Origin: an uncultured bacterium | GTDB lineage: Bacteria; Verrucomicrobiota; Lentisphaeria; Victivallales; UBA1829 | Assembly: GCA_900548385.1 (NCBI GenBank) | Contig: URKJ01000002.1 | Location: forward strand, 1-64,000 | DNA: 64,000 nt | Reading direction: 5' to 3' | Shown here: positions 17,984-27,426 of the stretch, one piece after another | Layout: each line of letters starts with the position of its first letter | How positions within the stretch are numbered: position 1 is the first letter of the stretch | The notes under the pieces: generated by a model | What the model saw: the letters and a program-made list of their open reading frames with translations, nothing else | Database searches by the model: none | What the model was told of the DNA's origin: nothing | Made by a program: the position numbers and the translations under genes

Positions 17984-18802
17984 TTATTCCTCCGTATACT
18001 GTTTTGCAAAACGGGACGGAGGAATGCCGACCTGTTTTCTGAAAAAGCGGGAAAAATAGAACTCATTGGCAAAGCCCAGTTCAAACGCGACTTCCCGCAC
18101 CTGCCGGTTTCCGCGCAGGAGAAGTCCGCATGCGCGGTTGAGCAGGGCGCGCGTCAGGAACTGCTTCGGCGGAATCCCCGCGGCATGGGAGAACGCGCGG
18201 GAAAACACCTCGCGGCGCATACCCCGGACCGCAGCCAGCTCCTCAACGCTCGTTGCTGCGGAACAATGCGACCGGATATAATCCAGTTCCGGCAGGAACT
18301 CCGCGAGACGGGTGACGGATTCCAGCGCCTCCCCGTCGGCGTTTTCCAACAGAAACGAAACAAAATCCTGCGTAACTCCACGCAGACGTGATGCGGCGGC
18401 AAACGTCTCCTTCGTCTGAAACGCCTCTTCCGCCCGCTCCAGCCACCGTGGATTTTCCACTTCCCGGATCGAACGGAAACGGGAAAACAGGTCCACTCCG
18501 TCGTAGCATTCCAGCGTGAACTGAATGGAAAGAAAAACCAGACGGCTGCTGAGTTTCACCTCCGCCATGTGGTAAACCGGAATGAAGTACGCACAACCGG
18601 GACGGAGTGAAAAACGGAGGTTCCGGTCCCGGATATAACACGCTTCGCCGTCGGGGTTGGAAATCGGGAGAAAAAAGCGGTTCAGCGGAAGCGCCGAAGG
18701 TTCCCCCGCCGCTTCCGGATAGGTTCCCCGCGCAAAATGATGAAGCTGAAGATGCATCCGGCTTGCCGTGTGCATGATTCTGTCAAGATTGACGACCGGC
18801 AT
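17984..18802 (-). CDS. AraC-family transcriptional regulator
   Basis: A 272-residue activator-type regulator. The N-terminal half is cupin-like (FSLRPGCAYFIPVYHMAEV), a sugar-sensing fold. The C-terminal 100 residues hold two helix-turn-helix motifs, ending in the AraC signature VAFELGFANEFYFSRFFRKQVGIPPSRF. It lies between the GH78 gene (convergent) and the glycyl-radical operon (divergent, 158 bases apart). It may control either or both; the shared upstream region with the glycyl-radical gene makes that the likelier target. The ligand is unknown. Confidence 0.9.
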   Translation of the reverse strand: MPVVNLDRIMHTASRMHLQLHHFARGTYPEAAGEPSALPLNRFFLPISNPDGEACYIRDRNLRFSLRPGCAYFIPVYHMAEVKLSSRLVFLSIQFTLECYDGVDLFSRFRSIREVENPRWLERAEEAFQTKETFAAASRLRGVTQDFVSFLLENADGEALESVTRLAEFLPELDYIRSHCSAATSVEELAAVRGMRREVFSRAFSHAAGIPPKQFLTRALLNRACGLLLRGNRQVREVAFELGFANEFYFSRFFRKQVGIPPSRFAKQYTEE

Positions 18803-18960
18803 ACAGTTTCCTCCGTTTCTTCTGTTTTCCGCTTTTCAATATAGCTCTGCTTCCCCGCTTTTCCATCACAAAAGTATAAATTTTTTCCTTTTTTGTGCAT
18901 TCTTTTTCCGGAACAGCCGCATTATAGTATATCCGGAAACCAAATCAGGAGGATTTCACC

Positions 18961-21174
18961 ATGCCTTACGCAACGTTTGAACAGGACAGAGAGTATCTCA
19001 CCGGTAAATACCGCCATCCGGTATTTGCACCGGACGCCGGTCAGGACAATGAAACCGTAAAAGCCGGAATCCTGCCGTTGGCGGAGTCAATGAGCGGTCA
19101 ACCCCATCCAGTCATCAAAGGCCGCTGTTTTGAATACATCTGCCGCAATATGCAGATCGACGTCAATCCGCACGACTGGTTTCCCGGATTCGGCTGTTTC
19201 GACCGCAATGACCGCCCGATCTCACCGCTGATCTCTCAATGGGATCACGAGGTAACGGAACGTTATCTGAAAAACACCTACCCTCTTCTCCTGGAGCGCA
19301 ATGCCGCCGGGCTCCATCTCATGTGGAAAGATTTCGACCATTCGGTTCCGGACTGGGATGCGGTTTTCACGCTCGGATTTCCCGGATTGCGCGACCGGGC
19401 CCGCCGTTTCCGCGCGGAACGGGAGAAGAACGGCACTCTTGACGACAGAGCGCGGGCGTATTTCGACGGACTCGACATCACGATATGCGCCGTTCTGGAG
19501 TGCATCGGCAGATTCATCGACTACGCCCGGAAGAAGCACCCCGGCAATCCGCGCATCAAAGCGGAAACGGCATGTCTGGAACAGCTCCGTACCGGAGCGC
19601 CGCGCAACACCTACGAAGTTCTCCAGATCATCTACCTGCATTTCATGTTCAGCGAACATATCGACCGGATGCAGGTCCGTTCCCTCGGAAATCTCGACCG
19701 CACGATCTATCCGTACTATGAACGCGATCTGCGCGAGGGGCGGTACACGGAAGCGCAGATCCGTGAGTTTTTCGCCTGTTTTCTCATGCAGTGGGCCTCC
19801 ATCAACAATTACTGGGGACACCCCTTTTATCTCGGCGGCACAAAAGCGGACGGCACAAGTGAGATCAACGAACTCTCTTTCCTGATCCTCGACGTGTTCG
19901 ATCAGCTTTCCATCCCCACCCCGAAAATTCAGATCAAAACAGCGCGGAACACTCCGGACGCATTTCTCAACAAGGCTCTGGATATGATACGGCGCGGCAA
20001 CAACAGTCTCGTCTTCGTTTCGGAAGACTCCATCCGCCGGGCGATGATGGGACTCGGCTACTCCGAAGAGACCGCGCGGACCTGCGACATCCGCGGATGT
20101 TACGAGTTTACGCCGCGTGTACACGGCAACACAACGGGCGCAGGGCACATCAACATGCTGAAACCAATCGAGCTGGTGTTCAACAACGGCACCGATCCCG
20201 CAACCGGATTCCGCTGTGAATGCGGAGCGGAACCGCTGGAAAACATTCACTCGTTCGACGACTTCCATACGGCATATCTGAAGTATCTCAACAATATCAT
20301 TGAAACAATCGTTCTCTGCGCGAACGATTTCGAACAATATCTGCATCTCATCAACCCCGCACAGCTCTATTCCATCACCATCGAAAACAGCCTGAAAACC
20401 GCCAGGGACGCATTCTCCGACGGAAACGTCTACAACAATACCTCGATCCTCTGCGCCGGACTCGGAACGGCTGTGGACGCTCTGATGGCGGTGCGGGAAT
20501 TCGTGTTCCGGAAACGGGAACTCACGCTTGCCGGATTCCGCGACATTCTCCTCCGGAACTGGGAAGGACACGAAAAACTGCGTCTGCGGATCCTCCGCTC
20601 ACGCAAACGCTATGGCAACGGCGATGCCGGAGCGGACCGCTATGCCGCGGCTCTCGGGCATTTTCTCGGTGCAAAACTGAATCTGCGTCCCAACGCGCGC
20701 GGCGGATTCTATGAAGCCTCCGGGCACTCGGCGCGCACCTTTATCCGTCTCGGCGAAAAGACCGGAGCCACACCGGACGGACGCAGAGCCGGCGAAGAAA
20801 TGTCCAAAAACATCTCCCCCGCAATGGGCGCGGATGTAAACGGAGTTACCGCGCTGATCCATTCCGCAACCGCCATCGACAGCAGCGACCTGCCCGGCGA
20901 TTTTCCGCTTGACGTGATGATGCATCCCGCCACCGTGCAGGGCGAAGAGGGACTCGCCGCCATGCGCGCCCTGCTCCATACTTATATGGACCGTCACGGA
21001 ATCGCGATCCATTTCAACATCTTCGACGCCGCCGTGCTGGAAGACGCTCAGCGGAATCCGGAAAAATACACCGGGCTCCAGATCCGCGTCTGCGGTTGGA
21101 ACATCCGGTTCAACGACCTCTGCAAAAAAGAGCAGGACGCTTACATTGAGCGCGCCCGCAATATTGCAGAATGA
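18961..21174 (+). CDS. Glycyl-radical enzyme, PFL/dehydratase superfamily
   Basis: An oxygen-sensitive radical enzyme of 737 residues. The active-site thiyl cysteine is C380 in DIRGCYEF. The G-C-x-E pattern (E382) is that of eliminating members such as glycerol/propanediol dehydratase and choline lyase, not the Cys-Cys of pyruvate formate-lyase. The glycyl radical site is G712 in RVCGWNIRF, where most relatives read RVxGY. AGGAGG precedes the start. The activase gene follows within 20 bases. Neighbouring GH78 makes a dehydratase of rhamnose-derived 1,2-propanediol attractive, but no microcompartment genes are in view and the substrate is not proven. Confidence 0.9.
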   Translation: MPYATFEQDREYLTGKYRHPVFAPDAGQDNETVKAGILPLAESMSGQPHPVIKGRCFEYICRNMQIDVNPHDWFPGFGCFDRNDRPISPLISQWDHEVTERYLKNTYPLLLERNAAGLHLMWKDFDHSVPDWDAVFTLGFPGLRDRARRFRAEREKNGTLDDRARAYFDGLDITICAVLECIGRFIDYARKKHPGNPRIKAETACLEQLRTGAPRNTYEVLQIIYLHFMFSEHIDRMQVRSLGNLDRTIYPYYERDLREGRYTEAQIREFFACFLMQWASINNYWGHPFYLGGTKADGTSEINELSFLILDVFDQLSIPTPKIQIKTARNTPDAFLNKALDMIRRGNNSLVFVSEDSIRRAMMGLGYSEETARTCDIRGCYEFTPRVHGNTTGAGHINMLKPIELVFNNGTDPATGFRCECGAEPLENIHSFDDFHTAYLKYLNNIIETIVLCANDFEQYLHLINPAQLYSITIENSLKTARDAFSDGNVYNNTSILCAGLGTAVDALMAVREFVFRKRELTLAGFRDILLRNWEGHEKLRLRILRSRKRYGNGDAGADRYAAALGHFLGAKLNLRPNARGGFYEASGHSARTFIRLGEKTGATPDGRRAGEEMSKNISPAMGADVNGVTALIHSATAIDSSDLPGDFPLDVMMHPATVQGEEGLAAMRALLHTYMDRHGIAIHFNIFDAAVLEDAQRNPEKYTGLQIRVCGWNIRFNDLCKKEQDAYIERARNIAE

Positions 21175-21193
21175 CAAACCGCAGGAGAACGCC

Positions 21194-22105
21194 ATGAATA
21201 CAACCGGACTCCTTCTTGATCCGAAACGGTTTGCCGTACATGACGGACCCGGCATCCGCACGACGTTTTTTCTCAAAGGCTGTCCGCTACACTGCATCTG
21301 GTGCCACAACCCGGAAAGCATCTCCGCCGTACCTCAGCTCGCCTGTTACGCACACAAATGCCTCCATTGCGGCGAATGTGTCCCTCTGTGTCCGCAGCAC
21401 GCGCATACGATCCGGTCGGGAAAGCACGAATTCTCCCCTGCCCTCTGCAAAACCTGCGGGAGCTGCGAGCCGGAATGTCCCGGCGGGGCTCTGAAACTGT
21501 ACGGGCGGCGCACCACGGTGAAAGAAGCTCTCCGTCTCGCACTGGAGGACCGCTCTTTTTACGAGGAATCCGGCGGCGGCGTAACTCTCTCCGGCGGAGA
21601 ACCGCTTGTTCAGCCGGAGTTCACACAGGCGTTTCTCTCCGCGCTCAAGGAAAACGGAATTCACACCGCGCTTGACACCTGCTGTTTCGTTCCGCGGGAA
21701 GCTCTCCGGGCGGTTCTTCCGGTAACCGATCTGTTTCTCGTCGATTTCAAACATGCGGACTCCGCCGCACACCGCAAACTCACCGGACAGCCGAACGGGC
21801 CGATCCTGGACAATCTGCGTTTTCTTTCGGAAAGCGGGGCGGCGATCGAGATACGCATACCGTTCGTTCCCGGCTGCAACGATTCCAACGCCAACCTGGA
21901 GGCCGCCGGACGGTTTCTCGGATCCCTGCGCGGAATAACCTGCGTCAGACTCCTGCCGTACCACTCGCTTGCACGGAGCAAATATCTCGCTCTCGGCCTG
22001 CCCGACACCATGCCGCATGTGGAACCGCCAGACGACGGCCAGCTCCGTCATGCGGCGGAAATCCTGAATCAATACGGACTCAACGCCCGATCCGGGCGCG
22101 AATAA
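21194..22105 (+). CDS. Glycyl-radical enzyme activating protein (radical SAM)
   Basis: It installs the glycyl radical on the upstream enzyme using S-adenosylmethionine. In the 303-residue product the radical SAM cluster ligands are C30-x3-C34-x2-C37 (GCPLHCIWC). An inserted ferredoxin domain carries two [4Fe-4S] motifs, C56/C59/C62/C66 and C85/C88/C91/C95. That domain is typical of activases of dehydratase-type enzymes and absent from PflA, so it agrees with the G-C-x-E motif in its partner. GGGGEP-type SAM contacts appear as LSGGEPL. ATG 21194 with CAGGAG upstream is chosen over the frame opening at 21146. Confidence 0.94.
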   Translation: MNTTGLLLDPKRFAVHDGPGIRTTFFLKGCPLHCIWCHNPESISAVPQLACYAHKCLHCGECVPLCPQHAHTIRSGKHEFSPALCKTCGSCEPECPGGALKLYGRRTTVKEALRLALEDRSFYEESGGGVTLSGGEPLVQPEFTQAFLSALKENGIHTALDTCCFVPREALRAVLPVTDLFLVDFKHADSAAHRKLTGQPNGPILDNLRFLSESGAAIEIRIPFVPGCNDSNANLEAAGRFLGSLRGITCVRLLPYHSLARSKYLALGLPDTMPHVEPPDDGQLRHAAEILNQYGLNARSGRE

Positions 22106-22124
22106 AAACACAGGGAAAGCAACA

Positions 22125-22508
22125 ATGGAACAATCGGAACGTTTCAAAAAAGGCAGTGACCGTCTGACGGAGATGGGATGCAGCAGCAGTATCGGCCCCT
22201 GCATGAAAACAATGTGCCCGCCGCTCTATCAGTATATCCGGGAATACGCATTCGGAGACGTGCACAGCCGTCCGGGACTCTCAAAACGCGATCATGAACT
22301 CGTCATCATTGCCGGGCTGGCAGCCCTCGGGTTCGCAAAGGAAGAACTGAAATCCCATATCAACATGGGACTCAACGCAGGGCTGAGCCGTAACGAGATC
22401 CTTGAAGTGTTCATCCAGCTGTCCGTCTACGCGGGCTTCCCTGCCGCGGTCAATGCCGTATTCGCTGCAAATGAAGTATTCAACGAAAGGGACAAACGGC
22501 AGTCATGA
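22125..22508 (+). CDS. Carboxymuconolactone decarboxylase-family (AhpD-like) protein
   Basis: A 127-residue all-helical protein matching the CMD family: LSKRDHELVIIAGLAALG, then LKSHINMGLNAGLSRNEILEVFIQLSVYAGFPAAVNA. The AhpD redox C-x-x-C is not at the usual place; cysteines C19 and C26 lie in the N-terminal arm instead. It follows the activase by 19 bases and is the last gene of the glycyl-radical operon. It could be a lactone decarboxylase-like enzyme or an oxidative-stress partner. The role is unknown. Confidence 0.82.
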   Translation: MEQSERFKKGSDRLTEMGCSSSIGPCMKTMCPPLYQYIREYAFGDVHSRPGLSKRDHELVIIAGLAALGFAKEELKSHINMGLNAGLSRNEILEVFIQLSVYAGFPAAVNAVFAANEVFNERDKRQS

Positions 22509-22530
22509 CCGGCAGCGACTCCGGACGCAT

Positions 22531-22557
22531 GATCCGGAACCGCCGCATTTCCGGATC
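22531..22557. terminator. Hairpin between convergent transcripts
   Basis: GATCCGGAA (22531-22539) pairs with TTCCGGATC (22549-22557) between the convergent glycyl-radical and cassette B operons. It has no U-run, so only position supports a termination role. Confidence 0.35.
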
Positions 22558-24079
22558 ACCGGTTTTTCTTCAACGCATTGAGCAGAACGGTTTTCCGGGC
22601 ATTTCCGGCGGAAGGAACGTGTCTGCCGTCTTTCCACTCCTTTTCCACATCCCAGGTGGGGGCTTCACGGAATGAGTGATACGTCCAGTCCCAGCCGTAT
22701 TCCTCAAACAGTTCGATGCAGTCCCGCAGATAACGGTCGGCGCCCTCCGCTCTCGCCCGCGCGGAAAACTCCCCGATGTAAATACGCGCTTTGTGCCGTT
22801 TCTGGAACTCCGCAACCGGTTTCAGAACCTTGCGCAGCGCCTCCCGGTCCCAGTATTCCCCCCGGATATTGCCGGGATAAGGTCCGAGCGTGGAATGCGT
22901 GAATCCGGCGGGAACATACATGTGCGCCTGATAGATCACGTCTTTCATCTTCAGCGGTTCCAGAAAGCGGAACATCTCCGGGGAAGCCAGCAGGTTGGAT
23001 TCAACGATCAGCGGCACATCGGGATCAATCCTGCGGATCGCCTCCGCCGCACGGCGCTGGATCTCCAGATAATCGACCGCAAGCTCCGTCGTCTGCTGCG
23101 GTTCGTTGATGAGGTCATACCCCCAGACGGCTTTGCTGCCTTTGCAGTGGCGGGCGATCAGTTCCCACATCTTCACATAATAGTCCGCGAGCGCGGGATC
23201 GCACTGCATTTCAAGCGTCGCATCGTTCCGCCGCCCTCCCGGCGGAAGGCCGTAACAGAGGATCAGCCGGATCCCGTACTTCTCCGCAAGCGGCGCGATC
23301 CGGTCAAAATTCTCCAGCCGTTTTTCAATCCGTTTCCGGAGTTCCGTCAGATCCTTTCCGTTGAACACCCACGCGTAGGCGGAAATCCAGTAGCGGACGA
23401 CATTCACGTTCCAGGAACGGAGCGTCTTCAGGTCGTTTTCGGTCAGCGGATTCGGTGAGTTGTTCACTCCGCACAGAACCGGCGTGTTCTTCACACGGTC
23501 CGAATATTCGCAGATATGATCCGATGCGTCGTCGCGGAACACCTGACGGGCGCGGAACGAGGAAAGATCGAATTCCGCCGTGCCGGAATTGTTCTCTGTT
23601 CCGAGCATCAGAACGGCTTTGGATATCTTCGCATCCAGCGGAGAGAAAAACGAGATTTCGCGCCACTCCTCTTTCTTATGTCCGGCGTATTTCTCCCAGT
23701 CCACGGTGTCCCAGGTATCCCAGGAGTGATGCCAAACGGCGCGTCCGGTTTCCGGATGACGGTACGTCACCATGAAGCGCAGTCCCCGGCGGGAACGTTC
23801 CGTTTTGTCCTGTTTCCATCCCTGGCTCCGCACGCGGATGGAAAACGTGGTGTGCTTTCCGCCGTGCGCGGTGAGGTCCAGCGGAATCTCCGCATAGTGA
23901 CGGCCGGCTTTCTCCGTCTCTTTCACATTCAATACGATCAGTTCCCTGCCGTCCCTGCGGACGCGGGAGACTCCATTCCCGAGTTTCCACTGATCCGCCG
24001 GGGCGATCTCCGGCGCCAACGGCGCGGCAAAACACCCCCATGCGGTCAGGAAAGCGGCGGCGATAACAGACAGTTTCAT
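22556..24079 (-). CDS. Secreted glycoside hydrolase, GH5-like
   Basis: An exported 507-residue beta-glycanase-type enzyme. The signal peptide covers about residues 1-19 (VIAAAFLTAWGCFA). A beta-sandwich ancillary domain spans about 25-190, then the (beta/alpha)8 barrel. Candidate acid/base is E326 in YDLINEP, H386-x-Y388 sits in QAHMY, and candidate nucleophile is E437 in IYIGEFS: the usual GH5 set. Its ATG overlaps the stop of the upstream glycosidase by 4 bases, so the two are translationally coupled at the end of cassette B. Substrate unknown. Confidence 0.9.
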   Translation of the reverse strand: MKLSVIAAAFLTAWGCFAAPLAPEIAPADQWKLGNGVSRVRRDGRELIVLNVKETEKAGRHYAEIPLDLTAHGGKHTTFSIRVRSQGWKQDKTERSRRGLRFMVTYRHPETGRAVWHHSWDTWDTVDWEKYAGHKKEEWREISFFSPLDAKISKAVLMLGTENNSGTAEFDLSSFRARQVFRDDASDHICEYSDRVKNTPVLCGVNNSPNPLTENDLKTLRSWNVNVVRYWISAYAWVFNGKDLTELRKRIEKRLENFDRIAPLAEKYGIRLILCYGLPPGGRRNDATLEMQCDPALADYYVKMWELIARHCKGSKAVWGYDLINEPQQTTELAVDYLEIQRRAAEAIRRIDPDVPLIVESNLLASPEMFRFLEPLKMKDVIYQAHMYVPAGFTHSTLGPYPGNIRGEYWDREALRKVLKPVAEFQKRHKARIYIGEFSARARAEGADRYLRDCIELFEEYGWDWTYHSFREAPTWDVEKEWKDGRHVPSAGNARKTVLLNALKKNR

Positions 24080-27000
24080 TTTTCTTTTCCTTTCCGTTCG
24101 TTGACAAGCTCATAAGCGGCAATGACTTTTCCTTTGTTCGCGGTCTTCAGAGACAGAACGGTGGAGCCATCCTTTACGTTCATCGCGACCTCCGCGAAGC
24201 GCGATCCGTCCAGATCCAGCGCATAACAGCGGAATCCGCGGAAAATCCGTTTCAGCGTCAGTTCGGCTTCCCCGCGCCGCACGAGTAGCGGAAGCCCGCC
24301 GTGATCCGTGCAGGTATTCATATCCGGTCCGGTAAACCGCATTCCGCTGTTTTTGGAATCGGTCAGATGCAGAATCAGGATCCGGCCGCTCTCCGCAAGC
24401 GGACGGCTGTCGATCGACGCGACAAGAAACGCACCGAAACACAGACGGTTCGCGACGGAGGCAAACGTTCCGTTCAGGCTCTGATTTTCTTTCAGCACGA
24501 ACCCCTCGCTGTATGGAGTGGAAACGCGGAAGCGGTTTGCCTGACGCTCCAGACGGAGCTCCCCGGTGGAACTGGTGTATACATCCGCGGAAGGGTCATA
24601 GCATCCGGCAGGAATCAGTTTTGCGTCAGCCATCCGTTTCAGGTCCTCCTGCGGAACTCCGCACGGAATGTACGGCAGCGGAACGTCCATCGCTTTCTCC
24701 ATCCCAAGCAAAGCGCGCGTTCCGTCGGGGAAAACCGGCGTCTTCCCGACGGGAACCGTCATGGTCCCGGTCCGCCCGATCAGACCGAGGCGGTTCGGAA
24801 GCGCAGGAAAATCATCGGGACGGGACGGATCTTTCATCGACTCCGCAGGAATCAGGAACGGATAGACGATCTCCGATCTCCGGACGTCACGGCGGACGAA
24901 GAAGAGGAATCCCGCCCGTTCCGAAAGCATGCGGAGCGGATCGTTCACGCTCGGGAAAAACCACGTCAGCGGCCATTCCGGGCGGTTGATCTGCCGGACG
25001 TCCTGCGCATAATTGAAGCGGCAGAGCCCGCTCCAGTCCTGAAGCGAGGCATAAGCCCCCGTGAGAAACGCGCCTTCCACATTATAGCAGTTCGGGTTCA
25101 CATAATCCCACTCCGTGATCGTGAACGGTCTGCCGAGTACGCGGGAGATGAACATGGACGAAACACCGCCCGCGTAGCGCCCGACCGCGCTCTCGTTCAT
25201 CACGACAGAGGGCAGTGAATTGAATCCGCCGTTCGGAAATACCGGATGCGCCCAGTAAAAATGGTTGTCCACATAATCGAACTGCTCTCTCAGAACAGCC
25301 AGCGGAACGGTCGTCCAGAAATTCTGGTCCGTCAGCGGAGCCTTCACTCCGAGCGTCTCCCTGTAAAACCGCTTCAGACGGCGATACGTTTTCGTGTACA
25401 GCTCCATCAGGAATTCGCGGCGGAACCGTGTATTCTCCCCGGCGGCGGGATCCAGTCTCCGCGCCTTGAGCCACTCCGTAAACTTCGCCTGCCACAACGG
25501 CTGCAACTCTCCCCGGAACGCGTTATTGAAGATCGTCCCCTCGTTGACCAGCGAAACGGTCGCGATCACGGGATCGTCTTTCCACGCAAGCCCCGTATAA
25601 GAATTCACATGGTTCATGAGACCGGAAACATACGACTCGTAATTCTTCAATGCGCTCTCGCTGAGAAACATCAGCCCTTTGAACTCCTTGTGCGTGAATC
25701 CACGGTCCGGAAATCCGGGAAGCTCCCCTTTGCCGATTCCGCGCGTCCCGAACAGGTCCAGCGTGACGTAAACGCCGCGTTTCTTGAGCGATGCGATCAG
25801 ATAATCCAGTTTATCCATGAAATCCGGACGGATCTTCACTTCGCCGTTTTCCGTAACGACCGACTGGTTGATATCGAACAGATGCATGCGCAGAATATTG
25901 TATCCGGTCGCCGCGTAATGTTCCGTAACGCGGTCCACCACATGTTTCGGCTGATAATGAATCCAGTACACGATATTCGAACCGTAAAAGCGGAACGGCA
26001 CGCCGGGGCGTTTTTCAAATTCGAACTGATTCCCCCTGCACACCACTCGCCCGTATTTTCCGGCGGGCGCGTCCAGAAAACGGGAAAAATCAATCGCGCT
26101 GCCCGGCTTCACGATTCCCGGATTGCGGACAGGCAGCCAGTCTTTGCCCGCCCGGATCACAACCGGTTCCGGACGCGCCGAATCCAGACGGACATCCGCA
26201 AGCGTCGCTCCGACGATCAGCCAGTTGGCGTTGCCGCGGGACGTGAATGTGATCCGGCGTACCGGTTCGCCCGTCAATTCGTAACAGGTCGCATAGAGTC
26301 CGACCGGAGCGCTGACATTGCTTCCCCGCCATGCCACGATTCCTTTTTCCCGGTCGCGCGGCATCCAGAAATCGCCGACATGCACCCCGCTGACCACCGG
26401 AAACAACAGAGTCTGCTTCTCCACCGCCTCAATGCTGTCCAGTCTGCACGCAATCTCCCCGACCTCGGTCCCTTTTTTGCCGGGAAACGAAAGTGCATGG
26501 AGCACATACAGATATTTACCGCGGGACGGCTTTTCAAACTCCACGGCAACCGACTGCGGCATTCCCGCCATCCGTTCGCTCTTCATCGCAATACAGGAGT
26601 GCCCGCCGTTCTTTGCGGGATCCGCAACCTCGAATTTCAAACCGTTAAGCGACAATTCCCCCGGTTTCAACGCGCTCATGTCGTTGTCCGGCCCCTGATC
26701 GGACCAGCCGCCCTTTCCGTCTCCCGCAACCCGGTCGACAAATCCCATATTCATCGCGGACCGCAGATCAAGAGGCGTACTGTTCAGCGGGCGGCGGCTC
26801 AGGACGAATTCCAGCGATGATTCCCGGAGCGCGCCTTTCGACGGAGTGAAATCAAACCGGATCTCCCACTTCGGAGAGTGATACATGCGTCCGTCCACCA
26901 TATTGCCGGAAAATTTTCCCTCCAGAATCAGCGTTCCGTCCGCAAGCGGAAGCTCGATCCGCTTCACATCGCGGAACGGCACGTTCCAGCGCTTGTCATT

Positions 27001-27426
27001 CAGCGTCTCCCGGAATCCGGACGGCTTCCCGTCCATCCGCACCGGACGCACCAGAGCAAGATGCGGATCCAATGAAAACTGAAGCGCAAGCTGACGGGTC
27101 GGGATCGCTTCCGTCGAATCCAGCCGGAAACGGAAGCGGAACGCACCGCCGCCCGCCGGTTTCATTAATTCCCGGAGCCGGAACCCGCCGTTGAACACGG
27201 AAAAAGTCCCGCTCATCCGTACAGTACCATCCGCCTCCCGCTCCAGTTTGCCGTCGCGGACAGCCTTTGCCTGAGAGGAATGATTTTTCCAGCTTTCACC
27301 GTAATGGGTAATGAAAAATGACTGTTCACCGACACGGACCGTTCCGTTCTTTTCCAGTTGAAACGGCGCCGCCCGAAGTCCGGCACAAAGTGCCAGCAGT
27401 AAAACCGATATGCAGAATTTCATCAT
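24076..27426 (-). CDS. Large secreted clan-A glycoside hydrolase of cassette B
   Basis: A 1116-residue product with a signal peptide (residues 1-20, SVLLLALCAGLRAA). Residues about 25-460 look like beta-sandwich carbohydrate-binding modules. The catalytic barrel follows (about 470-800, FRFYGSNIVYWIHY at its start) with candidate acid/base E629 in SLVNEG and candidate nucleophile E772 in ITEWDY. The C-terminal 300 residues are beta-rich. The ATG overlaps the pseudopilin stop and its own stop overlaps the GH5 start. The pattern resembles GH5/GH42-type clan-A enzymes, but I cannot fix the family. Confidence 0.8.
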   Translation of the reverse strand: MMKFCISVLLLALCAGLRAAPFQLEKNGTVRVGEQSFFITHYGESWKNHSSQAKAVRDGKLEREADGTVRMSGTFSVFNGGFRLRELMKPAGGGAFRFRFRLDSTEAIPTRQLALQFSLDPHLALVRPVRMDGKPSGFRETLNDKRWNVPFRDVKRIELPLADGTLILEGKFSGNMVDGRMYHSPKWEIRFDFTPSKGALRESSLEFVLSRRPLNSTPLDLRSAMNMGFVDRVAGDGKGGWSDQGPDNDMSALKPGELSLNGLKFEVADPAKNGGHSCIAMKSERMAGMPQSVAVEFEKPSRGKYLYVLHALSFPGKKGTEVGEIACRLDSIEAVEKQTLLFPVVSGVHVGDFWMPRDREKGIVAWRGSNVSAPVGLYATCYELTGEPVRRITFTSRGNANWLIVGATLADVRLDSARPEPVVIRAGKDWLPVRNPGIVKPGSAIDFSRFLDAPAGKYGRVVCRGNQFEFEKRPGVPFRFYGSNIVYWIHYQPKHVVDRVTEHYAATGYNILRMHLFDINQSVVTENGEVKIRPDFMDKLDYLIASLKKRGVYVTLDLFGTRGIGKGELPGFPDRGFTHKEFKGLMFLSESALKNYESYVSGLMNHVNSYTGLAWKDDPVIATVSLVNEGTIFNNAFRGELQPLWQAKFTEWLKARRLDPAAGENTRFRREFLMELYTKTYRRLKRFYRETLGVKAPLTDQNFWTTVPLAVLREQFDYVDNHFYWAHPVFPNGGFNSLPSVVMNESAVGRYAGGVSSMFISRVLGRPFTITEWDYVNPNCYNVEGAFLTGAYASLQDWSGLCRFNYAQDVRQINRPEWPLTWFFPSVNDPLRMLSERAGFLFFVRRDVRRSEIVYPFLIPAESMKDPSRPDDFPALPNRLGLIGRTGTMTVPVGKTPVFPDGTRALLGMEKAMDVPLPYIPCGVPQEDLKRMADAKLIPAGCYDPSADVYTSSTGELRLERQANRFRVSTPYSEGFVLKENQSLNGTFASVANRLCFGAFLVASIDSRPLAESGRILILHLTDSKNSGMRFTGPDMNTCTDHGGLPLLVRRGEAELTLKRIFRGFRCYALDLDGSRFAEVAMNVKDGSTVLSLKTANKGKVIAAYELVNERKGKEK

